Source of the DNA: Rana temporaria
Taxonomy: Eukaryota > Chordata > Amphibia > Anura > Ranidae
Length of the DNA: 64,000 bases
Direction of reading: 5' to 3'
Assembly (NCBI RefSeq): GCF_905171775.1
Contig: NC_053490.1
Coordinates: 456,398,562-456,462,561, forward strand
The position numbers and the translations under genes were made by a program. Under the pieces are notes generated by a model that saw only the letters and a list, made by a program, of their open reading frames with translations, was not told the origin of the DNA and made no database searches. Shown here one piece after another: positions 53,436-63,275 of this stretch (the stretch's first letter is position 1; every line of letters begins with the position of its first letter).

Positions 53436-54539
53436 CCACTTCCCGCCCAGCCTATGGCCGATTTACGTCCGGGAAGTGGTTACACAATCCTGACAGGACG
53501 TCCTGCAGGATTTCATGCCGCACGCGCCTGTGGGGGCACGCAGCGCGGCGATCGGTGATGCGGGGTGTCAGTCTGACACCCTGCATCTCCGATCTCGGTA
53601 AAGAGTCTCTCACGGAGACGGAGACTCTTTACCACGTGATCAGCCGTGTCCAATCACGGCTGATCACGATGTAAACAGGAAGAGCCATCGATGGCTCTTC
53701 CTCACTCGCGTCTTACAGACGCCAGTATAGGAGAGCCGATCGGCGGCTCTCCTGACAGGGGGCGTTCGCGCTGATTGTTTATCAGCGCAGCCCCCCCTCG
53801 GATCACCACACTGGACCACCAGGGATGCCCACCCTGGACCACCAGGGTGTGCAAAAACAAAAAAAATATAGAACAAAAAAACAAAAAGCATTAAAAAATA
53901 AGAAAAAAGATGCCAATCAGTGCCCACAAATGGGCACTGACTGGGAAAATCAGTGCCACCCCACAGTGCCCATCCATGCACAGTGCCCACCTATCAGTGC
54001 CCACCTGTGCCACCCATAAGTATCCATCAGTGCCACCCATAAGTGCCGCCCATAAGTATCCATCAGTGCCACCCATAAGTGCCGCCCATCTGTGCCGCCC
54101 ATGAGTGCCCATCAGTGCCGCCTATGAGTGCCCATCAGTGCCGCATAGCAGCGCCGCCAATCAATGCCACCTCATCTGTGCCGTCAGTACTACCTCATCG
54201 ATGTCCATCAGTGCCATCTCATCGGGGCCCATCAGTGCCGCCATATCAGTGCCCGTAATTGAAAGAGAAAAACTTATTTACAAAAAAATTAACCTAAAAA
54301 AAGAAAAAGGTTTTTTTGTTTCAAAATTTGCAGTCTTTTTTTAGTTGTTGCGCAAAAAAAAAACGCAGAGGTGATCAAATAACAACAAAAGAAAGCTCTA
54401 TTTGTGGGGAAAAAAGGACGCCAATTTTGTTTGGGTACAGTGTTGTATGACCGCGCAATTGCCATTCAAAGTGCGACAGTGTTGAAAGCTGAAAATTGGC
54501 TTGGGCGGGAAGGTGCGTAAGTGCCTGGTATGGAAGTGG
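53436..54539. mobile_element. TTAA-target element, copy 3, with minisatellite
   Basis: 1104 bp between TTAA 53432-53435 and 54540-54543, with ends CCACTTCCCGCCCAGCC and GTGCCTGGTATGGAAGTGG. It holds a minisatellite of 'CATCAGTGCC(A/G)CCCATAAGT' units (53970-54255) and the family landmark 'AGAAAGCTCTATTTGTGGGG'. The matching empty site occurs at 33637-33650. Confidence 0.9.
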
Positions 54540-54717
54540 TTAAGGGAATCCAGTGCCCCCCCAGAACTAGTGTGTGGGTCCCCTGAAAATTACTGGGCGG
54601 GGTTATACAAAAACAGGGTGTGACCTTGACAGGAAGGGGTTGGTCATTTTTCTATTAGGAGGTGCAGATATGTAGTCAGGCCTAGGGCAGAACCAAACCT
54701 TAATATACTACTGCATA

Positions 54718-54890
54718 TTAGGGCTTATTTAGACCGGAACCGATTTACAGCGTGTTTTTATATTGTGGGAGGAAACCCACGCAGGCACAGGGAGAACATG
54801 CAAACTCCATGCAGATGCTGTCACGGGCGGGATTCGAACCAACGACTCTTTTGCTGCTAGGTCAAAGTGCTATACACTACACCACTGTGG
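54718..54890 (-). mobile_element. tRNA-headed SINE with intact B box
   Basis: On the minus strand it begins with a tRNA-like head: an A-box-like TGGTGTAGTGTATAGCAC and the B box GGTTCGAATCC (54830-54840). The conserved body 'AGTTTGCATGTTCTCCCTGT' follows. It shares its body with the SINE at 35532-36525. Confidence 0.78.
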
Positions 54891-55129
54891 TGAACGAACA
54901 TGATTGCAGCTGAAAGCATGAGATCTTTTTTTTTTTTTTTCAATACCATGCTTTCCAGCCTTATTGACCCCGCCTCTCTCCATAAAGAGGACCTGTCACA
55001 CACTAGTCCTATTACAAGGGATGTTTACATTCCTTGTAATAGGAAGAAAACTGATCATTTTTTTTTTATTTTTTTATTTCAGTGTAAAACATTATAAAAC
55101 TAAATAAAAATAAATAAGAAAACCCCAAA

Positions 55130-55709
55130 AAAAAAATTTAAAGCGCCCCGTCGCGACGAGCTCGCGCACAGAAGCAAACGCATACGCGAGTAGCGCCCGC
55201 ATATGAAAACAGTATTCAAACCACACAAGTGAGGTATCGCCGCGATCGTTAGAGTGAGAGCAATAATTCTAGCCCTAGACCTACTCTGCAACTCAAAAAA
55301 TGCAACCTGTAGAATTTTTTAAACGTCGCCTATCGAGTTTTTTAAAGGGTAAAAGTTTGACGCCATGCCACGAGCGGGCGCAATTTTTAAGCGTGACATG
55401 TTGGGTATCATTTTACTCGGCGTAACATTATCTTTCACAATATAGAAAAAAATTGGGCAAAATGTATTGTTGTCCTATTTTTTAATTCAAAAAAGTGATT
55501 TTTATCCAAAAAAAGTGCGCTTGTAAGACCGCTGCGCAAATACGGTGTGACAAAAAGTATTGCAATGACTGCCATTTTATTCCCTAGGATGTCTGCTAAA
55601 AAAAAATATATAATGTTTGGGGGTTCTGATTAATTTTCTAGCCAAAAAATTGTGATTTTCACATGAAGGAGAGAAGTGCCAGAATTAACCCGGTGGGCAA
55701 GTGGTTAAA
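55130..55709. repeat. TTAA-element fragment ending GGCAAGTGGTTAA
   Basis: The right end GGTGGGCAAGTGGTTAA is present but no left end is visible. The interior, 'GAGGTATCGCCGCGATCGTT' and 'AGCGTGACATGTTGGGTATC', matches 50580-50800, and 'GAGAAGTGCCAGAATTAACC' matches 22990-23040. Confidence 0.65.
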
Positions 55710-55775
55710 GTACTCATGGCTATAAAGAATAGAGGCATTGCTCATTAAAAAAAAAAAAAAAAAAAGGGGGTCCCT

Positions 55776-57599
55776 CCAAATTAAATTACCAGGCCCTTCA
55801 GGTCTGGAATGGATATTAAGGGGAACCCCGCCGTAAAAACCCCCCAAAAAAAAGACGTGCGGTTCCCGGCAAATATCCATTCCAGACCCTTCAGGTCTGG
55901 TGTGGATTTTAAGGGGAACTCCACCCCAAATTGAAAAAAAAAATGGCGTGGAGTCCCCCTAAAAATCCACACCAGACCCTTATCCGAGCACGTTGACCTG
56001 GCCGGCCGCAGAAAAGAGGGGGGGACAGAGTGCGGCCCCCCCCCTCTCCTGAACCGCACCAGGCCACATGCCCTCAACATGGGGAGGATGTCCCCATGTT
56101 GATGGGGACAAGGGTCTCATCCCCACAACCCTTGCCCGGTGGTTGTGGGGGTATGCGGGCGGGAGGTTTATCAGAATCTGGAAGACCCCTTTAACAAAGG
56201 GGACCCCCAGATCCTGACCCCCCCCCCTGTGTGAAATGGTAATGGGGTACATTGTACCTCTACCATTTCACCCCAAAAAAAATGTCAAAGTGATAAAAAT
56301 GACAGTAGCCGGTTTTTGACAAATCTTTTAATAAAGTCTTCTTTTCTTCTTTCCTTCGGGGTTCTTCCGCTGCTTCATTCTTCTCGTCCACATCTTGCCC
56401 GACGTCTTCTTCTATCTTCTCCGTCCGTCCTTCCGCCTTCTGGTCCCGCATCTTGCCCGTTGTCTTGTCCTGTCGCCTCCTCGTCCGCATCTTGGGTCTT
56501 CTGCGGTCTTCTTCTCGGTCCGCCGCCTTCTCGTCCCCTGCGTTTGAATTGTAATTGGCCGCCGTTTTCCCGCTCCTGGGACCCGCCCCCCTCTGACGCC
56601 ACAAGTAAACTCCTTAGAAGGTCATGTGCGTCAGAGGGGGGCGGGGTCACATGAGTGTGACACGGCGGGAACTTCTTCTCCGGGCGGCGCGATTGAAATT
56701 GAATTCCCCCGCTGTGTGACGCTCTGCGACCCCGCCCCCCTCTGACGCACATGACCTTCTAAGGAGTTTACTTGTGGCGTCAGAGGGGGGCGGGTCCCAG
56801 GAGCGGGAAAACGGCGGCCAATTACAATTCAAACGCAGGGGACGAGAAGGCGGCGGACCGAGAAGAAGACCGCAGAAGACCCAAGATGCGGACGAGGAGG
56901 CGACAGGACAAGACAACGGGCAAGATGCGGGACCAGAAGGCGGAAGGACGGACGGAGAAGATAGAAGAAGACGTCGGGCAAGATGTGGACGAGAAGAATG
57001 AAGCAGCGGAAGAACCCCGAAGGAAAGAAGAAAAGAAGACTTTATTAAAAGATTTGTCAAAAACCGGCTACTGTCATTTTTATCACTTTGACATTTTTTT
57101 TGGGGTGAAATGGTAGAGGTACAATGTACCCCATTACCATTTCACACAGGGGGGGGGTCAGGATCTGGGGGTCCCCTTTGTTAAAGGGGTCTTCCAGATT
57201 CTGATAAACCTCCCGCCCGCATACCCCCACAACCACCGGGCAAGGGTTGTGGGGATGAGACCCTTGTCCCCATCAACATGGGGACATCCTCCCCATGTTG
57301 AGGGCATGTGGCCTGGTGCGGTTCAGGAGAGGGGGGGGGCCGCACTCTGTCCCCCCCTCTTTTCTGCGGCCGGCCAGGTCAACGTGCTCGGATAAGGGTC
57401 TGGTGTGGATTTTTAGGGGGACTCCACGCCATTTTTTTTTTCAATTTGGGGTGGAGTTCCCCTTAAAATCCACACCAGACCTGAAGGGTCTGGAATGGAT
57501 ATTTGCCGGGAACCGCACGTCTTTTTTTTTTTTGGTTTTTACGGCGGGGTTCCCCTTAATATCCATTCCAGACCTGAAGGGCCTGGTAATTTAATTTGG
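55776..57599. repeat. Giant palindrome C
   Basis: Arms of about 870 bp flank an unpaired centre of 81 bp (56648-56728). The outer motif CCAAATTAAATTACCAGGCC is mirrored by GGCCTGGTAATTTAATTTGG. Inner arms end AAGGTCATGTGCGTCAGAGG and its mirror. Both arms translate to the same 114-residue frame, so they are identical over that stretch. It contains GC-box-like CCCCGCCCCCC instead of TATA boxes, and ATTAAA rather than AATAAA in the outward direction. Confidence 0.92.
56772..57116 (+). other. Open frame duplicated in both arms of palindrome C
   Basis: 114 codons, starting MWRQRGAGPRSGKTAANYNS and ending CHFYHFDIFFGVKW. It is rich in E, K, R and D in the middle. The mirror frame at 56260-56604 (minus) gives the identical protein. 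No domain is recognised. The purine-rich strand lacks stops by composition, so coding is unproven. Confidence 0.25.
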
Positions 57600-58010
57600 G
57601 GGAACCCCTACACATTTTTTTGTTTGTTTTATGAATGAATCCCTTTAGAATTGTCAGAGCCGACAATTCATTATAGCCGCGTGTGAATTTTTAAATGACT
57701 TTTTTCCTTCAGAATGTCACTTTGTGCAGGGGGAGTTCTAAGTGCGGGAAAAATGCGCTATTTCACATGCTGACATTACACCCCCCCTAGGTACGAAATT
57801 TAAAGGAATATTTCACTTTTATTGTTTCACTTTAAGAATTATTAATTTCACTGCTCCCGAAAAAACGGCCGTTTTAAAAAATAAAAAAATCATTGATACA
57901 TGTTCCCTGGGGCAGGACTGAGGTCCCCAAACACTTTTTAGGACAAAACTTGCAGATTAGCCTTTAAAATGAACACTTTTGATTTCTCCCATAGACTTCT
58001 ATAGGGAGTT
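57600..58010. repeat. hAT-element-2-like tail beside palindrome C
   Basis: 'AGAATGTCACTTTGTGCAGG', 'TTTAAAGGAATATTTCACTT', 'CACTGCTCCCGAAAAAA' and 'AGGTCCCCAAACACTTTTTA' match 8540-8790 of hAT-type element 2 in the same order. This shows that palindrome C sits in a hAT-type body. Confidence 0.75.
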
Positions 58011-58573
58011 CGGCGCGGCTTTACATATTAGTTTCAATGCGCCGGCTGCTACGCTGGTTCATGCGCCTGATTAAGCCTCCACCCGGAGTACTAATTAATG
58101 CATGAACCAGCGCAGCGCACATAGCTTAGTAAATCAGGCCCAATGTGTCTTTAATAATGTGGGCAACTAACTTTATGTTTTATTTCCCAGATATGCTGTG
58201 TGTTTAACTAACGTTACCTTTTCTCCCTATGCATGTTGATATCAGCTTTACATGTAATTTTTTTTGGGCCTACCTGCATATTTGGATCTTACCCAATATT
58301 AACCTGTCCAGCATGCTATCTTAGGGCCCACCCCCACCTTGCCTCTTTTAATTTCATATTTTAGATTTTTAAACAGTTTAAACACCCCCCACCCCCCCTT
58401 AAAAGTGTTTTTGTCCCCATCAGAGGGCTGTGGAGTCGTGCCCCGAAATTCTCCCTTCACAATTAGAAAATGCTATTTGAAAAATGTGAAGTTGCACAAG
58501 GATGCTTGTAGGATTATGTTTGCAATGTTTATGTGCCAAAGTACTAAATCTCTTTTTTTGTTTGTCCCCACAG

Positions 58574-59315
58574 CTACCCTCCACACCACAGGAATGGCAG
58601 TCTGTGGCTTCCCAATTTGCCCAGCGGTGGGATTTTCCTAACTGCGGTGGAGCAATAGATGGGAAACACGTCCGCATTGAGCCCCCACCCCACTCGGGGT
58701 CCTTCTATTATAACTACAAGGGTTATCATAGTATTGTGTTGATGGCGGTGGTGTCGGCACAGTATGAGTTTCTATATGTGGACGTGGGGAAGAACGGCCG
58801 GATGTCGGACTGATTTCTATGATCGTCTACAAACTGGGGGTCTGGCACTGCCACCAGATGAAGATAATGTGGAAGGACTTCCGTTTGTGTTCCTAGCGGA
58901 CGAAGCTTTCGGGCTTGGACCTCACCTAATGCGGCCTTTTCCCCAGAGGACCCTCACCTTAGAGAGGAAGGTGTTCAATTATCGGTTGTCCAGGGCTCGG
59001 AGGGTAGTCGAGAATGCCTTTGGGATCCTCACCAACCGGTTTTGCCTGTTCCTGACATCGATACATTTGGCGGAATATAAATTGAACACCATTGTATTTG
59101 CCTGCTGCATTTTGCACAATTTTCTACGCAGGCACTCCCAGACGTACCTACCCCCCATGGGCTCTGAGGCAGGACTACCCTCAGAGAACATTCCTGGGCT
59201 GGACACTGGTCGCGCTGGCTTGGCCCCCCTATCTGCTCGTGAGGTACGCGACAAATATGTTGAGTACTTCATGGGTGGGGGGGCCATTGCTATGCCAGAT
59301 CATATTTCTTTCTAA
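58574..59315 (+). pseudogene. Harbinger transposase, coding exon 2 (DDE domain), one frameshift
   Basis: The acceptor TTTGTCCCCACAG precedes LPSTPQEWQSVASQFAQRWD, which continues exon 1 in phase. The DDE_Tnp_4-type domain is clear: first D in NCGGAIDGKHV (D182), second D in EFLYVDVGKNGR (D223), then PFVFLADEAFGLGPHLMRPF, and the catalytic E in ARRVVENAFGILTNRF, followed by VFACCILHNFLRRH. After RMSD (58813) the frame stops; the remainder (from FYDRLQTGGL) continues one base out of frame. This is probably a small deletion in the usual SDGG..F segment. Joined length would be about 400 residues, normal for the family. This copy is probably inactive. Confidence 0.88.
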
Positions 59316-59350
59316 TTCGGCCCCCAAAAGAAAGGAATATTCTCAGAACT

Positions 59351-59356
59351 AATAAA
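59351..59356 (+). terminator. Poly(A) signal of the transposase gene
   Basis: AATAAA lies 36 bp after the stop codon and is followed by T-rich sequence and 'GTTGTTTGTC' about 25 bp on. Confidence 0.6.
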
Positions 59357-60313
59357 TAATTAGACCATTGGACTTTATACAGTTGTTTGTCATTACTGCT
59401 TTTTCTCTTTTTTTCTGTCTTCCTGGTTCTCAAACTAACTTCTGCACTTCTAGTGCCAATTTTAGTTAGTCAGATTTAGTAAATAACCACACTTTTGCAC
59501 ATTATTCACTCATCTACAAACTGGGTATTGAGTCGAGAAATAAGAAGCCACTCATTTTTCAGCTTTTGTTGTCACAAAAAAATGTTTTATTTGATTCCTT
59601 ACTCCAAAAAAAAAGATGCATTTTTGGATTCCAACATTTTTGCGGAATTTGGTGGTGTAAATTTGTGTGTAAAATTTTATTTTTTTATTTTTTTTACAGT
59701 GATTAGCAAGAATACTGATAGAAACACAATGTTATAATAATCTTTTGGCAAATCTACATAATAATTTGCTGGCTTGTCTCTATCTATATATATACACACA
59801 CTTCAAAACGTACAAATATTTATTTTGAGCATCAAAATTAATGTTATATTTTGTTTTGTTTTCTGTAACCAAGATGTATTATTTTTATCATATTTTTGTG
59901 TTGTTTTTCTAAAACTATTCCAAAAATAGTTTTTAAGATAATTTTTTGGATGAATTTCAAAACATTTTTAGAACATTAAAAAAAATTTGGGTTGTGTTTT
60001 TCTCCAAAAATATTTTTTTTTGGATTTCTCTTCTTTTTTTTTTTTTTTTTTTAACCCAACAAAAATGTGAGATTTTTTTTTTGTAAAAATAGAGCTATTT
60101 ACATATATTTTTGGGGGTCCTTATTTCAATTTTTTTATCTAAATAATTATTATATTTCTTGACATTTATTTCCCTTTTTTTGGTTTTGGAGATTTATTGT
60201 TAGTTTTGGGATCTGAAACTGTAAACATTTACAACCAAAACAAGATCACCACCAAAAAGATTTATCTTTTCAAAACAGCAGTCAGTCATGGATGGTGTGC
60301 TTTCACACTGGAA
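59357..60313. other. AT-rich spacer after the transposase gene
   Basis: A and T runs with no recognisable protein. It separates the converging transposase and Myb-like genes. Confidence 0.6.
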
Positions 60314-60569
60314 CACGCCAAAATTTCAAGATGCACACATTCAGTGTGAATTCGCCAAATGTCATTGGTTAAACAGACAAATGGCCACATGTGCTATCTG
60401 ACATCATGGGTGATCAATGTCTGTGTTTTGTGGGAGCAAACCCTTCTTCCTCTCAAATACTTGAGGATCGAGGAGGGGTTTGTACCCACAAAGCACAGAC
60501 AATAGATAGTCTGTGATGGCAGATAGCACATATTGGCACACTGTGTGTGCATCTTGAAATGTTGGCGTA
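60314..60569. repeat. Foldback between converging genes
   Basis: ACGCCAAAATTTCAAGATGC (left) mirrors GCATCTTGAAATGTTGGCGT (right). Inner arms 'GTGCTATCTGACATCATG', 'TGTCTGTGTTTTGTGGGAGC' and 'AACCCTTCTTCCTCTC' have mirrored partners around about 60441. Confidence 0.75.
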
Positions 60570-60630
60570 TTGTTAAGTACAAAAATTAAAAATGGTTTTG
60601 GGGGGGGGCGGGGGATGGGCGGGGGGTGTT

Positions 60631-60869
60631 TCAGTCTTTGACACGGCCCATCATGTCAATGATATTTTTGAAATTCTGTTCGATGACTATCATCCTTTGG
60701 CGCATGTTGTCCATTTCCGTGCTGCACTCCAAAATCACATTTCGAACATTCTGCTCCATGACGACCATCCTTTCCCGCATATTCTCCATTTCCGTGCTGC
60801 ACTCCATTACCTGCTGTACTATTATTGAAGCACTTGCACGTGAAAAATGTGCTACACCATCTTCATCCC
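60631..60869 (-). CDS. Myb/SANT-like transposon protein, exon 3 (coiled coil)
   Basis: The acceptor GTTTGTTTTTAG precedes GGGATGAAGATGG. The C-terminal 70 residues form a probable coiled coil with an internal duplication: ECSTEMENMRERMVVMEQNV and ECSTEMDNMRQRMIVIEQNF. The gene ends GRVKD at 60631. The three exons give 329 residues. All three junctions keep the frame, and no stop occurs, so this gene appears intact. The coiled coil is a likely site for self-association or for contact with the transposase (inference). Confidence 0.78.
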
Positions 60870-60962
60870 CTAAAAACAAACAAAAAGGGGATTCAAAATA
60901 TGTAAACAGTTTCCGGCCTATCTGCATATCTTTGGCCCAATTAAAGTTGGGGTGACACTGAC

Positions 60963-61370
60963 CTGATGGCCTGCTAATTTCCACATCCACAATTTCGCCA
61001 TCTTCTATCACTCCTCCTTCTTCCACCACCTCCCCCTCATCATCCACGACTCCTCCATCTTCTTCCAGAACTCCTTCTTTATCCATCAATACCCCTTCAA
61101 AATCACTCAATTCTGCTTCGTCCAGTTCCGCCTCATCTTCCCTGAATTCTAACTCCAAATTTAAGTCTTCCTCCTCTCTTCCTTCCTCCTGTCTTACTTC
61201 CACATCCTCCTCTCTTCCTTCCTCCTCTCTTACTTCCACATCCTCCTCTCTTCCTTCCACATCCTCCTCTCTTCCTTCCACATCCTCCTCCTCCTCCACA
61301 TGTGGAGGTGTTTGATTTTGAGGGTGTCTGGCCCTCTCTGCCTCCTCCAATTGCTGGCGTCTTCTTTCCC
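60963..61370 (-). CDS. Myb/SANT-like transposon protein, exon 2 (acidic region)
   Basis: The acceptor TTTCTTATAG precedes GGGAAAGAAGACG. Joined to the single leftover base of exon 1 it reads R-ERRRQQLEEAERARHPQN in frame. The middle is a tandem acidic repeat (EEDVEGREEDVEGREEDVEV-type, about seven short units) followed by EGVLEEDGGVVDDEGEVVEE. The exon ends SRPSG before GTCAGT. The next 93 bases look like an intron but are also open in frame, so an unspliced form would add 31 residues. Confidence 0.75.
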
Positions 61371-62009
61371 CTATAAGAAATAAGAAAAAACAAAAGGTAT
61401 ACTCATCAGCACACAGATATTGTATAGCATAAATTGCACACATAGCTTAGACGAGACATTTTTTCGGATTTTTGTTCATTTCTTCTTTCAGCAATACTAG
61501 ATTTTTGGCATGGTTCTAGGCCAAGCTCTGATCCTGCCCCTTTTTTGCTAAGAAGTGACACACATGGATGTCCCCACAAAACATTAATTCTCGTCGACCC
61601 TCCAAAAAAAAATCCTTTGATTGTTGAGACACAGGTGCTTTGCATTTCCAGATATTAAAACATATGCTTTATTCGCATTGGTGAGAATGAATCTTGTTTG
61701 CCTGTCACATTCACTCAATTTAATTTCTGGGATTTTGCTTTTAAACAATGTTTGCAAACAAAGTTTGTGGCCAGTCAGCCATGTCCAGGTGTGTTGTTCC
61801 TGGACTAACCTCGCATTTCTGCTAAACTATGTCATATTACGCGTGTTACTTTCCCATGAAATTTGGTAAAGGTTGTTCTTTTACATAAACACAATACAGT
61901 ATCTACACGTGTTCAAAAGTACAAGCAGGCCAAGGAGGCAGATGTCAAAAACTACATGTCAACACATTCTTGCAGACATCCCCCCCCCCCTTAAATAATA
62001 TGGACTTAC

Positions 62010-62352
62010 TTTTACGCAGAATTTTTAGGATCCTCTTCATGTGATGTGGCTCCCTCAATTTCAAGTCGGACCAACGCTTCCTGAGTTGCTCCTTGGACCT
62101 GGTGACACCAAACATTCTCCTCATTCTCCTCGCCACCTTGTCCATAATGTGTGACTTTCTGCGGTTAGGTGTTTTGTAGGGCCCAAATTCACCATCATAG
62201 TCCTTCCTCCTCATGATGTAAACCAACTCCACCATTTTTTCGAAAGCCATATTAGTGGCTTTATATCTTTTGGGCCTGGATCGGGACGGTCCTGCCTCTG
62301 TCCCTTCACTTGCGCCATGAGAGCTCCGTGCCCGCTCGTGTGACATCGCCAT
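62010..62352 (-). CDS. Myb/SANT-like transposon protein, exon 1
   Basis: Residues 1-114 plus one base. A Myb/SANT-like DNA-binding domain spans about residues 35-112: MAFEKMVELVYIMRRKDYDG, RRKSHIMDKVARRMRRMFGV, TRSKEQLRKRWSDLKLREPH. In Harbinger elements this second protein binds the transposon DNA and carries the transposase into the nucleus (known for the family). The exon starts at ATG 62352 after AAGGAAAG, with a second ATG two codons on. It ends at AAAA before GTAAGT (62009-62004 on the minus strand). An N-terminal basic run, SRSRPKRYK, could be a nuclear signal. Confidence 0.82.
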
Positions 62353-62660
62353 CTTTCCTTCCCACAGAGATTAGGGGCGTGGAAACGTGGAAATGTCCCG
62401 TCATGGGCGGAGATGAGGGCGGGGATTCATGCATATGCGGAGTGTCGCGAATGCAAACAACGTGTTGACGTAGGTTAGTTACGCGGAGAATATTCGCGCG
62501 ATTCCAGAACCTACACAGTTAACGCCATATTTACATTTCCAATTGATTAGGGGCATGGCAAAGGTGACGAGGGAGGCGTTTCATACATACGCGGAGTGTA
62601 TAAAAGGCGCACAATGTGATTACGTAGGTTACGCGGTAATTCATTGAGCGTGACAAACGA
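62353..62660. promoter_or_regulatory. Divergent, internally duplicated promoter region
   Basis: Two imperfect direct copies are visible: GATTAGGGGCGTGGAAACG...CATATGCGGAGTGT...GACGTAGGTTAG..ACGCGG (about 62370-62485) and GATTAGGGGCATGGCAAAG...CATACGCGGAGTGT...TACGTAGGTTACGCGG (about 62546-62634). The region lies between the Myb gene (leftward) and the MADF gene (rightward) and could serve both. Confidence 0.6.
62599..62606 (+). promoter_or_regulatory. TATA box for the MADF-side transcript
   Basis: GTGTATAAAAGGCGC contains TATAAAAG. About 72 bp downstream, AGGAAG|GTAAGA (donor at 62679) suggests a short 5' untranslated exon. Confidence 0.6.
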
Positions 62661-62679
62661 GGAATTTGAGAGAGGAAGG

Positions 62680-63275
62680 TAAGAAATTTAAACATGGGAT
62701 CAGCAGCGGGCTATAAAATGGAGAGCCATGGGATGGGGGTTTGGTCTGTTGGTTGCACAGTTTGATTAAGCTATTATGTCTCTTGGATCCCAGAATGAGA
62801 TTTTAGTAGCCAAATGCTTTTGTAGACATCACAAAATATAGATGTGAAAAATGCTCTAGCTCATTACAATTTATGTAGGGTGTATTCAGATCAGGCCAAG
62901 TATTGTTCTGTGTTGGTTGGACAGAGGACATTAGGAAGTGTCTTTCATGTAATCAATGCTGAGGGGCAGGATATCTACACATGAAATAGTGCCTTGATGA
63001 ATGCTGTCATTTGTAAGAATTTGTTATGGTTCTATATTTCAATTATTTCCTGCAATGGAACCAAAGGGGCGGCATGTATAAAAACAATGTTAGGTACAAC
63101 CAATGGGGCAGAGCATTTTGTAAACAAGAGACACTGTGTTTGTATTTCTATATAGGTCCTACTTTTTTCGCCACATATTCTATCAATGTAAATGCTGAGC
63201 CTTTTATAAATCCTGTTTTATTTTTTTTTTATCTTTTGTAATCTAAACTAAAATTACACCAAAAAAAAATTGAAA
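62680..63275 (+). other. Probable first intron or leader of the MADF gene
   Basis: The donor-like GTAAGA opens the stretch at 62679. No coding region is visible. A clear pyrimidine-tract acceptor directly before the ATG at 63276 is not present; TTTCTATATAG near 63158 is one candidate. Confidence 0.45.

Larger units (their letters stand above)
52890..54715. repeat. CCTGGCCT...AGGCCTAGGGCAG repeat with two insertions
   Basis: It is colinear with 33121-33825: 'CTCTATCCTGGCCTATTGGC', 'CATTTTGGATAGAGTGAGGG', 'CCCATAGCCAAACAGGAAGT', and at the right end 'TCAGGCCTAGGGCAGAACCA'. A hAT element (52974) and a TTAA element (53436) interrupt it. Confidence 0.7.
47351..58140. mobile_element. 10.8-kb insertion in transposase intron, GGCCTGATTTAC ends
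   Basis: The ends GGCCTGATTTACCAAGC and GCTTAGTAAATCAGGCC match over about 17 bp, and the flanks are an exact 5-bp duplication CAATG (47346-47350, 58141-58145). Removing it restores an intron of about 460 bp. It carries palindromes B and C, TTAA-element fragments, hAT elements and a SINE. The outer element is probably a GGCCTGATTC-family element later filled by others. Confidence 0.78.

Noticed and set aside
54830..54888. tRNA gene
   Set aside because: A and B boxes are present, but the body continues into a SINE, no cloverleaf can be completed, and the body is shared with another SINE copy.
60870..60962. In-frame 93-base segment of the Myb-like gene as coding
   Set aside because: A GTCAGT donor and a TTTGTTTTTAG acceptor fit an intron better; both readings remain possible because the length is a multiple of three.
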